From: Candidatus Krumholzibacteriota bacterium
Lineage (GTDB): Bacteria > Krumholzibacteriota > Krumholzibacteriia > JAJRXK01
DNA length: 43,293 nt
Assembly: GCA_024276305.1 (NCBI GenBank)
Contig: JAJRXK010000019.1
Span: 1-43,293 of the forward strand
Direction of reading: 5' to 3'
Below are positions 32,669 to 41,991 of this stretch, piece after piece. The number at the start of each line of letters is the position of its first letter. Position 1 is the first letter of the stretch. The position numbers and the translations under genes are program-made. The notes under the pieces were generated by a model, which saw nothing but the letters and a program-made list of their open reading frames with translations, was not told the origin of the DNA and ran no database searches.

Positions 32669-33361
32669 ATGCGTTGTGGTTCTGTCCTACCCGCAGTAGT
32701 TCTGGTCGGCGCCTTGGTCTCCTGCGTCGGAGTCGCGGCGGGCCAGGACCAGAAAAGCCAAGAGGGCGATCACGAGCCCGCCTATCCGCCGGCGTTGGAA
32801 GTTCGGGACGACACGATCTACCCTGAATTCCCAGATTCTCCGCCCGACGCTCCGACCCCTCGCCTGCGGATCGTCTTCGACTTGGTCTCCGGTGCGACCG
32901 AGCGTCACGTCGAGCCCGAAGAGCCCTTCGAGTTTTTCGTCGTGGCCCATGACGTACAGGTGGCTCTTCGGGCCTGGGAGGCCAAGATCGTTCTGGATCC
33001 CCGGATTCTGGTGGTCGAGCGAGTCTTCGACGGCATGAATGTGGGCCGCGACGACGAGATCGTCACTGCCCTCAAGCCCCAGGACTGCAAGTGGGGGACT
33101 CCCATCACCCTGGTTCGGTTCAAGGCCATCCTTCCCCCAGGTGAGTCGAATGATCTAGTGCTGGGTCTGGCTCCCATTGACAAGTCGAGCTTCGATCCGC
33201 CGTCCCCAGGATATTTGGTCTGTCGTCCGGAACCGGATCTGAGGGCCTTCGATGCATGCGACACCTGTGCGGTGATCAATCCTCAGCACGTGCGTCCCCC
33301 GTCGGATCGACCGAGTTCTCTCGATGCGATCCTGCGACCGGTGAAGGGCCGCGAACGCTGA
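32669..33361 (+). CDS. Secreted protein of unknown function, possible lipoprotein
   Basis: 230 residues from ATG 32669, preferred over ATG 32642 because GGCGGAGG lies upstream and a normal signal peptide results (MRCGSVLPAVVLVGALVSC). A lipobox-like L16-V-S-C19 allows lipidation; cleavage after AAG is the alternative. The mature part begins with an acidic Pro-rich stretch and then a beta-rich domain (RIVFDLVSGATERHVEPEEP, EFFVVAHDVQVALRAWEAKI, VLDPRILVVERVFDGMNVG). This reads like an immunoglobulin- or cohesin-like sandwich. Four cysteines in the C-terminal half (KPQDCKWG, VCRPEP and CDTC) could pair. No family is recognised. Confidence 0.7.
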   Translation: MRCGSVLPAVVLVGALVSCVGVAAGQDQKSQEGDHEPAYPPALEVRDDTIYPEFPDSPPDAPTPRLRIVFDLVSGATERHVEPEEPFEFFVVAHDVQVALRAWEAKIVLDPRILVVERVFDGMNVGRDDEIVTALKPQDCKWGTPITLVRFKAILPPGESNDLVLGLAPIDKSSFDPPSPGYLVCRPEPDLRAFDACDTCAVINPQHVRPPSDRPSSLDAILRPVKGRER

Positions 33362-33367
33362 TCATTC

Positions 33368-35182
33368 TCAGTCGAGGTGGGCGCGGTCGCTGTCTCCCAT
33401 TTCCACGTCGCCGTCGGGGAAATACTCCTTCCATCGCTGCTCGACCTTGCGTGCAGTGTCGGGATCGCAGAAGAGTTCCTGGGGAAAGTTCTCCCCCAGG
33501 CGCGCGTCGATGAGCACGGGGGCCTCGTAGCTCAGGTGCTGACGCTGGACTGAGATTCGGCGGGCACAGATGTCCGCCGCCGGTTCGAATCGCGTGAAGG
33601 TCGTCCACAGGAAATTGAAGGGAGAACGCACGGCCTGTTCGGCATCGTCGACGAGGACCAAGAGGGGCCAATCCTCGAAGGCCGGAAGCGAGACGATCTC
33701 CTGGGCGGTTCTCGCGGATTTTCCCCGAGCGTCGGCCTCGATCACCAGGCACCCCCGGCAGAAGACTTCGAACCTGCGCAGCGACGAGGGAAGCTCGCGG
33801 TCGAAGACCTGCGGGAGGGTCCGGATGGGATCTCCAAGCCCCAGCATCACTCCCTTGCTCCCCTCATTGACCCTCGGGCCGGTGTAATCCAGGGTGTCCA
33901 TGGCCAGATTGTCGAAGACGTAGAGATCCCGACCGAAGTCGCAGCGCTCGAGTAGGTGCTCGAGAGTTCCGCGGAAGTCGCGAAGGTCTCGCGGTTGATC
34001 GAGAATCAGGAGGAACTTGGTCAGGGACAACTGCCCTTCCCCCAGGATCCTGAAGGCGGCAGCCATCGCCTCGCGTTTGTAGCGTTGGCGTACCACGGCC
34101 GCGCTCAGCGAGTGATACCCCGTTTCGCCGTAGCTCCACAGATCCATGACATTGGGCATCACCAGGGGAAATACCGGCGAGAGCAGGTGCTGGAGGTAAT
34201 CTCCGATGTAGAAGTCCTCCTGACGCGGCTTGCCCACCACCGTCGCCGGAAGGATGGCATCGCGTCGGCGCAAGAGAGTGTCGAGGTGGAAGACCGGATA
34301 GTCGTGACGAAGAGAGTAATAGCCGTAGTGGTCTCCGAAGGGGCCCTCGGTCCGGCGCTGGTGAGGGTCGACATGACCGGAGAGGACGTACTCACAGGTC
34401 GAAACCAAAGGGAGGGGTCCCGCAGGGTTCGGAGAGACGGGGATCTTGGCACCGGCCAGAAGAGACGCGAGCATCAACTCGGGAACGTTCTCGGGCAGGG
34501 GAGAAATCGCAGCCAGGATCAGGGCGGGAGGACCGCCCAGGAAGACATTCACCGGCAGGGACTGGTTTCTGGATTCCGCCACCTGATAGTGGAATCCTCC
34601 GCCCTTGCCGATTTGCCAGTGGATCCCGAACTGAGTGTCGTCGTAGCGCTGCATGCGGTACATGCCCAGATTCGGCGCGCCGCGGCTGGGGCCTTCGGGG
34701 TGCTCGGTGTAGACCAGAGGCAAGGTGAGGAAGGGCCCCCCGTCTTCGGCCCAGGTGCGGAGAAGCGGCATTTCGGTGGCTCGAGGCGGAGACTGGGCGA
34801 CCTCCAGGACCGGAGCGGATCGACTGCGGCCCACGCCCCAGCGCAGCATCTTGGCGGCGAGGTCTCGCTGGCTCCAGAGGCTTCCGAGGGAGGGAGGTAG
34901 GAGAGTGTGGGGCAGGGCTGCGATTCTGCGGACGAACTCCTCGGGGCCAGGACCGAAGGCCAACTCGACCCGGTCGGAGCGGCCGAAGAGGTTGGTGACC
35001 GCACTCGCACCCCGGCCGTCGAGGTTGCGAAAGAGGAGGGCGGGGCCGCCTGCGGCGATGACTCGGCGGTGGATCTCCGCCGCTTCGAGATCCGTGTCGA
35101 CGGCAGCGTGAACCTCGACGAGATCCTGGCGCTGGCGCAGACGCTCCAGGAAGCTTCGCAGGTCGAGGAGTGCATCGGGCAT
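33368..35182 (-). CDS. UbiD-family decarboxylase
   Basis: 604 residues from ATG 35182 (MPDALLDLRSFLERL); an upstream ATG at 35245 in the same frame is less likely. It is a prenylated-FMN-dependent decarboxylase. The active-site region is visible: N171-x4-R176 (GAPNLGMYRMQRYDD), the metal ligand H189 (GIHWQ), and E279 with D284 (RTEGPFGDHYGYYS), matching the Arg-Glu-Glu/Asp triad of the family. It is longer than UbiD of E. coli (about 500). Candidate roles are ubiquinone or menaquinone (including futalosine-route) precursor decarboxylation, or aromatic acid decarboxylation; sequence alone does not choose. ubiX, needed for the cofactor, is not in the window. It is convergent with the secreted-protein gene. 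Confidence 0.9.
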   Translation of the reverse strand: MPDALLDLRSFLERLRQRQDLVEVHAAVDTDLEAAEIHRRVIAAGGPALLFRNLDGRGASAVTNLFGRSDRVELAFGPGPEEFVRRIAALPHTLLPPSLGSLWSQRDLAAKMLRWGVGRSRSAPVLEVAQSPPRATEMPLLRTWAEDGGPFLTLPLVYTEHPEGPSRGAPNLGMYRMQRYDDTQFGIHWQIGKGGGFHYQVAESRNQSLPVNVFLGGPPALILAAISPLPENVPELMLASLLAGAKIPVSPNPAGPLPLVSTCEYVLSGHVDPHQRRTEGPFGDHYGYYSLRHDYPVFHLDTLLRRRDAILPATVVGKPRQEDFYIGDYLQHLLSPVFPLVMPNVMDLWSYGETGYHSLSAAVVRQRYKREAMAAAFRILGEGQLSLTKFLLILDQPRDLRDFRGTLEHLLERCDFGRDLYVFDNLAMDTLDYTGPRVNEGSKGVMLGLGDPIRTLPQVFDRELPSSLRRFEVFCRGCLVIEADARGKSARTAQEIVSLPAFEDWPLLVLVDDAEQAVRSPFNFLWTTFTRFEPAADICARRISVQRQHLSYEAPVLIDARLGENFPQELFCDPDTARKVEQRWKEYFPDGDVEMGDSDRAHLD

Positions 35183-35326
35183 CGGCAAGAGGTCCTTTGG
35201 TCTGGAGGTTCGCGACAGCATAGCGCGGATGGCCAGCTCTGGCATCAGCTCGTCGGGGGCGAGGGGTCTTGTTCGCGGGCTTCAGAATGTGTAGCCTCTG
35301 CATCGGCCCCAGCCTGGAGACGAAGT

Positions 35327-35866
35327 TTGGTCGACATCACCAGTTGCGAGGTCTGCGGTCGGACGATTCCCGCCATCGGACAGGATTGTCCCTATTGCCA
35401 GCGAGACCGCGGGGATCGTGAAAGCGCGGAGAGGCCCTATCTGGGGCTGGCCTTGCGGTTGTTGGTCTACCTGTTCCTGGCCGATGTGGTATCGACGTTG
35501 GTGTTGGCCATCCTGACCATGGTCCAGAACCGAGAGGAGAGTCTGGGGGCGGCGGTGATTCTGATCGCCGCGGCTGCGCGCCTGCTCCTCGGCGCAGCGA
35601 CCCTCAAGGCCTTCTTTCTCCGCGAAGCTCGCGCGCGCACTCTGCCGTTGATCTTCTTGGCCTACGAAGGTCTGACCGCAGGGGCGGTCCTGGCTGGATG
35701 GTTTCCCATCGATCGGTGGAGCGGGGGCTTGGTGGCTCCATTCTGGAAACTACTCTTCGTGGTGCTCTTTCTGCGCTCGGACGTGAAGGCCTACCTGGAC
35801 CCAGGTCTTGCCGATCGGCGGCGCCTGGGAGAACTCCTGCGAGAGGTGGAGAGAGGCCAGCGCTGA
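35327..35866 (+). CDS. Zinc-ribbon multi-pass membrane protein
   Basis: 179 residues from TTG 35327, chosen for GGAG at 35316-35319; the frame stays open upstream but only as antisense of the ubiD-family gene. The N-terminus is a zinc ribbon with C7-x2-C10 and C21-x2-C24 (CEVCGRTIPAIGQDCPYC). Four to five transmembrane helices follow (LALRLLVYLFLADVVSTLVL; VILIAAAARLLLGAATL; LPLIFLAYEGLTAGAVLAGW; FWKLLFVVLFLRSDVKAYL). The end resembles DUF2569-type proteins (a short helix then SxxVKxYL), which is a tentative match. The function is unknown. It ends 1 bp from the convergent ispG stop. Confidence 0.7.
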   Translation: MVDITSCEVCGRTIPAIGQDCPYCQRDRGDRESAERPYLGLALRLLVYLFLADVVSTLVLAILTMVQNREESLGAAVILIAAAARLLLGAATLKAFFLREARARTLPLIFLAYEGLTAGAVLAGWFPIDRWSGGLVAPFWKLLFVVLFLRSDVKAYLDPGLADRRRLGELLREVERGQR

Positions 35867-35867
35867 A

Positions 35868-37112
35868 TCAATCGGAGTGGGCCGGGCCTGCTTCAACCGA
35901 CCCACCGTAGTGGCGCCGGACGTAGTCCTCGAGGAGGCGGGCGAAGTCCTCGGCGATCCGAGGCCCCTGCAAGGTGGTCGAGAGAGCGCCGTCGATGTAG
36001 ACCGGAGCCTTGGGATCTTCCCCTGTTCCCGGGAGGGAAATCCCGATGTTGGCGTGCTTGCTTTCTCCGGGTCCGTTCACGATGCATCCCATGACCGCCA
36101 CCGAGAGTTCCTCCACCCCCGGATAGAGATTGCGCCACTGGATCATTCTTTCGACCAGATTCCGCTGAATCTCTTCGGCCAGTTCCTGGAAGAGGGTGCT
36201 GGTGGTCCTGCCGCAGCCCGGGCAGGCGGTGACCTGGGGGAAGAAACTCCGGATCTCCATGGATTGAAGGATCTGTTGCGCGACCCGGACCTCTTCGCTG
36301 CGATCCCCTCCCGCGGTGGGAGTGAGGCTCACCCGGATGGTGTCGCCGATGCCCTCCTGGAGAAGGAGGGCCAGCGCGGCGGTGCTGGCGACGATGCCCT
36401 TGCGTCCCATGCCGGCCTCGGTGAGCCCGAGGTGCAGGGGCAGGTCGGTGCGTCGGGCCAGACGATGGTAGACCTCCAGGAGATCGGGAACGGTGCTCAC
36501 CTTGGCGCTGAGGATGATGTGGTCCGGTGGAAGTCCGAGAGACTCCGCGGAGACGGCCGACCGAAGGGCACTCTCGACGATGGCTTCCAGCATGACTTCT
36601 CGCGCTTCTGCCGGCTCGTCGAGAGCGGCATTGGCGTCCATCATTTCGGTGAGCAGCCCGGGGTCGAGGGATCCCCAATTGACTCCGATGCGCACGGGAC
36701 GGTCGTGGTCGATGGCCACCCGGATCATGGTGGCGAAGTTCTCGTCGTGCCGGCTGCGGCTTCCCACATTTCCCGGATTGATGCGGTACTTGGCCAGGGT
36801 GGAGGCACAGTCCGGGTATTCGCGGAGAAGCTTGTGCCCGTTGTAGTGGAAGTCGCCCACCAGGGGGACGTTCAGCCCGGCATCCGCCACTCGGCGCCCG
36901 ATTTCCGCGACTTGGCGCGCAGCCTCGGGGGTGTTCACGGTGATCCGCACCAATTCGCTCCCGGCCCGCGCCAGTTCGATGACTTGGGCCGCGGTTGCGG
37001 AGGCATCTTCGGTGTCGGTGTTGGTCATCGACTGGACGACCACGGGATGGCAGCTCCCCACGGGCACGTCGCCGACGTAGCAGGTTGGAGTCGATCTGCG
37101 AGGGATCTTCAT
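35868..37112 (-). CDS. ispG: 4-hydroxy-3-methylbut-2-en-1-yl diphosphate synthase (GcpE)
   Basis: 414 residues. It catalyses the reductive ring opening of MEcPP to HMBPP in the MEP isoprenoid pathway with a [4Fe-4S] cluster. The N-terminal TIM barrel starts [20 protein letters not shown] and includes [11 protein letters not shown] and [11 protein letters not shown]. The cluster-binding C-terminal domain shows C297-x2-C300 (TACPGCGRT), C343 ([10 protein letters not shown]) and the fourth ligand E350. The length of just over 400 and the sequence ACPGCGR fit the alphaproteobacteria-like two-domain form without the large plant insert. It starts 11 bp after the stop of the M1 aminopeptidase gene, at the end of a minus-strand operon. 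Confidence 0.96.
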   Translation of the reverse strand: MKIPRRSTPTCYVGDVPVGSCHPVVVQSMTNTDTEDASATAAQVIELARAGSELVRITVNTPEAARQVAEIGRRVADAGLNVPLVGDFHYNGHKLLREYPDCASTLAKYRINPGNVGSRSRHDENFATMIRVAIDHDRPVRIGVNWGSLDPGLLTEMMDANAALDEPAEAREVMLEAIVESALRSAVSAESLGLPPDHIILSAKVSTVPDLLEVYHRLARRTDLPLHLGLTEAGMGRKGIVASTAALALLLQEGIGDTIRVSLTPTAGGDRSEEVRVAQQILQSMEIRSFFPQVTACPGCGRTTSTLFQELAEEIQRNLVERMIQWRNLYPGVEELSVAVMGCIVNGPGESKHANIGISLPGTGEDPKAPVYIDGALSTTLQGPRIAEDFARLLEDYVRRHYGGSVEAGPAHSD

Positions 37113-37123
37113 GGTCTGGATCC

Positions 37124-38860
37124 TCAGTTCGCGAGGATCTGATCGATGGTGTTCGAGGTCATCGAATGGTAGGTCGGCCGGGCGGTGGAATAGATTCGCT
37201 CGGCGCGTTCGCGGCCGGTGTCGGTCTTGACGAGTTCCTCGAAGAGGGGCTGCACGAACTTGCGGCGCCCGACCCGATGGAGGAAATCATCGGCCCGGTC
37301 GTAGGCCGGAGAGTAGTCACTGCTGATACCCAGTCGCAGCCATTCGCAGAGGATCTCGGCATTGCCGGTGTCGGTGAGCGAGAAGGACGCGTCGAGGGCT
37401 TCGAGGCGGTCGCGGTCCAGGCCTCGAGGGAGGCGGCGCAGGAAGTGGATCCACTGCAGCGGATTCCACTTGGAGGTGCCCTCGGGGAGAGCGCCGGTCG
37501 CGACGAAGGCTTCGGCCGCCTCCTCTCCGCGCTCGAAGGCATCGCTCTGCGCTCGGGGCGCGGTGTCCGGAATCCCCGGTCCGTGGATCCAGGCTTCGAG
37601 GTCGATGCGAGCCGCGGCTGCAGGATCCTGGGTGAAGAGTTCCTTGCGCAGGTAGTCGATGAATCGTGCGGTGGTCATGGTCTCGAAAGCATGAGCGTCG
37701 AAGTAGGCCCGCAGGAAGCGATCGAATCGTTCCCGTCCGAAGCTCTCCTCCATCAGCCGGAGCAGGAGGTAGCCCTTCTCGTAGGGAACGTCGGTCATGC
37801 TGTCATCGGGATGGCGATCGCCCAGGTCGAGCTCCAGCCAGGTGTCTCGCGACTCGGGGCCCAGTTCTTCGAGGGTGTCCTCGAGGCGAGACCGGCCGAT
37901 CATGGCTTCCATTTCCGACCGCGCACGGCCGTAGAGCTCCTCCTGGATGCGCCGTTCGAGGTAGACGGTGAATCCCTCGTTGAGCCAGAAGTCGTTCCAG
38001 GTCTCGTTGGTGACCAGATTCCCGCTCCAACTATGAGCCAGTTCGTGGGCGATCAGGGCCACCAGTGACTTGTCGCCCGCTAGGATGGTCGGGGTGGCGA
38101 AGGTCAGGCGCGGATTCTCCATGCCTCCCAGGGGAAAGCTCGGTGGCAGCACGATGACGTCATAGCGCCCCCATCGGTACTCGCCAAACATTCGCTCCAC
38201 CGCTTCGACCATCTTTTCGGTGTCGCTGAGTTCGGCGGCCGCACGGGCGAGCATGCAGGGTTCGGTCCACACTCCGGTCCGGGGACCGAGGGGCTCGAAG
38301 GCCAGATCTCCGACCGCCATGGCCACGAGGTAAGACGGAATGGGCTGAGGCATGCGGTAGCGATAGACTCCCTGCCGGGCCTCCGCTTCGACACTTTGGT
38401 CTTCCGCGGCCATCACCGCCCGCAGCCCCGCAGGAACGCGCAGGACGGCCGAGAAGGTGATGCGGCGGGCGGGATCGTCGAAGCAGGGGATCCAGCTGCG
38501 ATTGTGGATGGATTGGCCCTGGGAATAGACGAAGGGGAAAGTGCCGCCGGCGGTTTGCGGGGGTTCGAGCCATTGCAGGCCAGGGGCCTGGGGGGAGGTC
38601 CGGTAGGTGATCCTCAGGCGGGTTGCCCCCTCGGGGATCTCCACGTGCAGGATCTCTCCCTGGACGTCATCGGTCGCATCGAGCCGATGAGTGGCGGCTC
38701 GCCAGCCTCGAGGCTCTTCGATTTCCACCGAATCGATCCGCAGGTCGCGGGTGTGAAGAATGGCTTCGGGGCGGTCGGATTCTTCTAGGTGGTGCTCGAC
38801 CGAGCCCTGGAGGGTGCGGTGGTCGAAGTCGACCGTCAGATCCAGATCGAAGTGGTGCAT
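37124..38860 (-). CDS. M1-family aminopeptidase (leukotriene A4 hydrolase-like)
   Basis: 578 residues, no signal peptide, so probably cytoplasmic. It removes N-terminal residues from peptides. The substrate-binding GGMEN is at 245-249, the zinc site is H272-E273-x2-H276 with E295 (HELAHSW then NEGFTVY), and a conserved Tyr is in [12 protein letters not shown]. The domain order is an N-terminal beta saddle, the catalytic domain and a helical C-terminal domain (roughly 450-578) like that of LTA4 hydrolase. The length (~580-610) also fits that group rather than PepN (~870). It sits between the receiver/ATP-grasp gene (18 bp upstream) and ispG (11 bp downstream) in an apparent operon. Confidence 0.92.
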   Translation of the reverse strand: MHHFDLDLTVDFDHRTLQGSVEHHLEESDRPEAILHTRDLRIDSVEIEEPRGWRAATHRLDATDDVQGEILHVEIPEGATRLRITYRTSPQAPGLQWLEPPQTAGGTFPFVYSQGQSIHNRSWIPCFDDPARRITFSAVLRVPAGLRAVMAAEDQSVEAEARQGVYRYRMPQPIPSYLVAMAVGDLAFEPLGPRTGVWTEPCMLARAAAELSDTEKMVEAVERMFGEYRWGRYDVIVLPPSFPLGGMENPRLTFATPTILAGDKSLVALIAHELAHSWSGNLVTNETWNDFWLNEGFTVYLERRIQEELYGRARSEMEAMIGRSRLEDTLEELGPESRDTWLELDLGDRHPDDSMTDVPYEKGYLLLRLMEESFGRERFDRFLRAYFDAHAFETMTTARFIDYLRKELFTQDPAAAARIDLEAWIHGPGIPDTAPRAQSDAFERGEEAAEAFVATGALPEGTSKWNPLQWIHFLRRLPRGLDRDRLEALDASFSLTDTGNAEILCEWLRLGISSDYSPAYDRADDFLHRVGRRKFVQPLFEELVKTDTGRERAERIYSTARPTYHSMTSNTIDQILAN

Positions 38861-38878
38861 GGAGGACCTCGGGAGGGG

Positions 38879-41800
38879 TTAGTCGGTGGAGTCGGGCTCA
38901 GCGGGCGGCCGCGATCTTCGCATCGCGGAAGGAGGGAGAACGACTCCCCGATTGTGCCGACCATCTACCAGAATGCGCAACGGATGCGAAAGCCGCAAAT
39001 GACGAATGTACTTCGTCTCGTGTTCGGCCGGGCGTGATGCGAGCCAGTCCCAGTCCACCCGGTCCTCCTCACTGCGGTTGTTGACCGTGAAATAGCGAAT
39101 GCGAAGCGAGGTCATGTTCTGGAAGAAGTGGGTCCCCTGGCTCGGGGTGACCTGGAAGTCGGGGAGCGAGGTCTCGACGATGGTCCTGGCCTGGGAAATC
39201 TGGTCCCAGCTCACCGGGACGCCCAGCCAGGGGTCCGCGCTGCCCCAACGACCGGGTCCGATGAGCAGATAGGGCCGTTCCTCTGCGGCCAGGCGGGCAT
39301 TGAGCTCGCCGACCTCGGTCGCGATGGTGCGGGATTGGCTCGCGTCGAAGGTCTCGGGGCGGACGTAGACGATGTCTTCGACATCTTCGAGGAGGCCGTT
39401 GCCGAGGGCCATGGGACTGGAACAGATGCTCTGGGCGTATTCCTCGGGACCGATGCGGACGTCATCGGGTTCTCCTCCGGCCACCAGCCGTCTCAACTGA
39501 AGAAAGCCGAAGGTCCGGGGACTGCTTTCGAGGTCCACCGCGAATTCCAGCTCCACCGGAGACCCCATCCCCCGCGCGGCGATGCTCAGGATTCGCCGAA
39601 GGATGGCTGCGAGGGGGAAGACCTCGCTGTTGAGCACCGGTGCAAAGGTCACCACCGGGTAGCCCTCGTCACGGAGCCCCTCGTAGAGACGGTCGTTCTC
39701 GGCCGAGTAGGTCGAAGCCACCAAGCGCAGAGTCCCGTCTTCGCGGGCAGCATCCAAATCCAGTTTGGTCAGCGTGGCCTCTTCGTCGAAGGAGGGCATT
39801 TGATGAGGATGGCTCAAGTCCAAGGCGTAGAATTGACGCTGCGCCGCGGCCAGGGTCGACTCGGTCGAGCTGAAAGCAGGGACGTGGCGCGGGTGGTGGG
39901 GCGAGAATCGGAGGGCCTGCAGCCCACCTGCGACCTGACGCCCCAGTCCGAGGGCTACGATGGCCAAACCATCTTGCCGACGCATGGGGGCGATGGGGTA
40001 GAAGTTGTGGGACCTTGCGACTCCGGAGATGTGGGGATAGAAGCGATTTCCGTGGGCTTGGCCGATCACCTGCTGGAGGATGACGGCCATCTTTTCGTCT
40101 TCGATGCGAGTGGCGGTCGAGGCGGAGTAGCTCTTGGAAACGCGACTGAAGGTCGAAGCGTAGACGAGTTTCACCGCCCGCGCGAGCTGGGCCAGCCTCA
40201 CTTGGGAGTTCGGGTGGTTGTTCGGCAGCATGTAGGTGCGGTAGATGCCGGCGAAAGGTTGAGTGCTGCTGTCTTCGAGCTGACCGGAGCTTCGGATCGC
40301 CAAGGGGTAGCGAACCCGGTCGAGGAAGGACTCCAGATCCTGTCGTACCGATTCGGGAAGGCGTGCCGCGACGAAACGGTGGGCGATCTCCTCGTCCGTA
40401 CTCGAGCCGTAGGCCAGGTCGTGCAATTCATTGATGCTCAAGAACTCGTCGAAGATGTCGGTTGCGATGATCGAACTCGGAGGCACTTGCACCGTCACAT
40501 CTTCGTATTGCTCACTCACCGCGTAGTGGGCGAGCATGGCGTTCGCGAAGGCCAGACCCCGGCCTTTCCCGCCCAGACTCCCCTGGCCGATGCGCATGAA
40601 CTCGCGTCCGCTGTCGAAACGTTGGGGCGAGAAGTCCGTGATCACGCCGCGTTGCAATTGCAGCCGGTGCGAGCGCAGCGTATCGCTCAAGTAGCGGCGG
40701 AGGGATTCCTTGGAGTCGAAGTCGGCGAGTTGGAAGGGGCGGATGCTCTGGGCCAACCCGAACTCGGTCCGTGCTCTCAGCCAATTCGAGAAGTCGTTGC
40801 GTGAAGAGTGGTAGAGGAGAGAATCCTCTGGAATGTGGGGAATCGCATCTTCGAGATCGCGAAGGCTCTGCGCCCGCCCCCATTCGGTGCCGTCGGGATG
40901 TCGAAAGACGAAATCGCCGAATCCGAAATTGTTTTCGATATAACGACGCACGTCTTTGAGTAGGCGTGGAGACCTCTTGTTGATGAAGTGGAGCTGCGCC
41001 GCTTTGGCGAGGTCATAAGCATCTTCGTTCGATGACTGTAGAAGGGCCGGAAGGTAGGGATCTTGACTGCGGATGTAGCGGAGAAGATCCAAACCTGCGC
41101 TCTTGGACTTGTGACCTTCCCTCGGAAAGCTGAGGTCACTGATCACTCCCAGAAGATAGGGCCGGTATTGCTCGTAGATCTCCATGGCCTCTTCGTAGGT
41201 GCGGGCCAGAAGGATTTTCGGACGGGCCCGCAAACGCAGGAGGCGGTCGGCCAGGTTGATTCCCTCGTCCATGAGCCGTTCGGTCTGCTGCACGATGATG
41301 GTGTAGAGCAGGGGGAGGTAGAGCGAGATGAAGCGGACCGAATCCTCGACCAGGAGAATCGTTCGCACTCGCGCGACTCGAGTGTCGTGGTCGAGATTCC
41401 ACTGATCTTCATACATCTTGATGATCGCGATGAACAAACGAGCATCGCCGGTCCACAGAAACATTTGGTCGACAGCCTCGGTCGATCCTTCTGACCGCAG
41501 GCGCTCGAGTTCTCCGATGTCGAAGGCGAGCAGGACCACGGGCAGGTCGTGGTGGATTTCTCGGATTCTCGAGGCGAGGGTGATCCCGTTCATTCGCCCG
41601 ATCTGGGCCATGGTGATCACGAGGTGGAAGCTCTGTTGAGCCAGGAGGTCGAGGGCCTCAGCTCCGGTCGAGACGCGGGTTACCCGAGGGGCATCACTGA
41701 GGTTGAGATTGACGAATTCGCGTAGTACGAGTTCTGCAAGTCGTCCGCCCTCGTCGAGGGTGAATGCGTCGTAGGGGCTCGCGACCACGAGAACATTGCG

Positions 41801-41887
41801 CACCCGATGGGGCATGAGCTTGTCGAAGCTCACCGCAGTCGCCATGGTCGGGGCGAAGAGATCCGACGAGCGCGTGGGCTCGGGCAT
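38879..41887 (-). CDS. Double receiver fused to PEP synthase/PPDK-like ATP-grasp domain
   Basis: 1002 residues from ATG 41887 (MPEPTRSSDLFAP). Residues ~30-155 form a receiver fold whose phospho-acceptor position is Met93 (LVITMAQIGRMNG), so it is a pseudo-receiver. Residues ~175-320 form a second receiver with acidic pair E181-D182 (LLVEDS), acceptor D251 (VISDLSFP) and K304 (FINKRSP). From ~430 the protein resembles the ATP-binding N-domain of PEP synthase/pyruvate phosphate dikinase: MRIGQGSLGGKGRGLAFAN (432-450), IRSSGQLEDSSTQPFAGIYR (531-550), EDEKMAVILQQVIG. The phosphohistidine swivel and PEP-binding barrel of those enzymes were not found. It could be a phosphorylation-controlled kinase or dikinase-like regulator; the reaction is unknown. 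It lies in an apparent operon with the M1 peptidase and ispG. Confidence 0.8.
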   Translation of the reverse strand: MPEPTRSSDLFAPTMATAVSFDKLMPHRVRNVLVVASPYDAFTLDEGGRLAELVLREFVNLNLSDAPRVTRVSTGAEALDLLAQQSFHLVITMAQIGRMNGITLASRIREIHHDLPVVLLAFDIGELERLRSEGSTEAVDQMFLWTGDARLFIAIIKMYEDQWNLDHDTRVARVRTILLVEDSVRFISLYLPLLYTIIVQQTERLMDEGINLADRLLRLRARPKILLARTYEEAMEIYEQYRPYLLGVISDLSFPREGHKSKSAGLDLLRYIRSQDPYLPALLQSSNEDAYDLAKAAQLHFINKRSPRLLKDVRRYIENNFGFGDFVFRHPDGTEWGRAQSLRDLEDAIPHIPEDSLLYHSSRNDFSNWLRARTEFGLAQSIRPFQLADFDSKESLRRYLSDTLRSHRLQLQRGVITDFSPQRFDSGREFMRIGQGSLGGKGRGLAFANAMLAHYAVSEQYEDVTVQVPPSSIIATDIFDEFLSINELHDLAYGSSTDEEIAHRFVAARLPESVRQDLESFLDRVRYPLAIRSSGQLEDSSTQPFAGIYRTYMLPNNHPNSQVRLAQLARAVKLVYASTFSRVSKSYSASTATRIEDEKMAVILQQVIGQAHGNRFYPHISGVARSHNFYPIAPMRRQDGLAIVALGLGRQVAGGLQALRFSPHHPRHVPAFSSTESTLAAAQRQFYALDLSHPHQMPSFDEEATLTKLDLDAAREDGTLRLVASTYSAENDRLYEGLRDEGYPVVTFAPVLNSEVFPLAAILRRILSIAARGMGSPVELEFAVDLESSPRTFGFLQLRRLVAGGEPDDVRIGPEEYAQSICSSPMALGNGLLEDVEDIVYVRPETFDASQSRTIATEVGELNARLAAEERPYLLIGPGRWGSADPWLGVPVSWDQISQARTIVETSLPDFQVTPSQGTHFFQNMTSLRIRYFTVNNRSEEDRVDWDWLASRPAEHETKYIRHLRLSHPLRILVDGRHNRGVVLPPSAMRRSRPPAEPDSTD

Positions 41888-41908
41888 GGATGCTCTCCCG
41901 GGTTGGAG

Positions 41909-41960
41909 AAAAAGACGGGCCGCGCCGCGGTGAGGATGGCCTCTTGCGACGCGGCCCGTC
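41909..41960 (-). terminator. Rho-independent terminator of gdhA
   Basis: Read on the minus strand, 41960 to 41909. Perfect 11-bp arms are 41914-41924 and 41950-41960 (gacgggccgcg on the plus strand pairs with cgcggcccgtc), followed on the minus strand by five T residues (plus-strand a at 41909-41913). The 25-nt loop can fold a second small hairpin (gagg/cctc). It lies 32 bp after the gdhA stop and 22 bp before the start of the next gene, so gdhA is probably its own transcription unit. Confidence 0.85.
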
Positions 41961-41991
41961 AACTCTCAGCTCTCAGAGAGCGAGGATTCCA

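Noticed and set aside
34907-35326. Upstream extension of the zinc-ribbon protein frame
   Set aside because: It is antisense of the ubiD-family gene, and a ribosome site with a TTG start exists at 35327.
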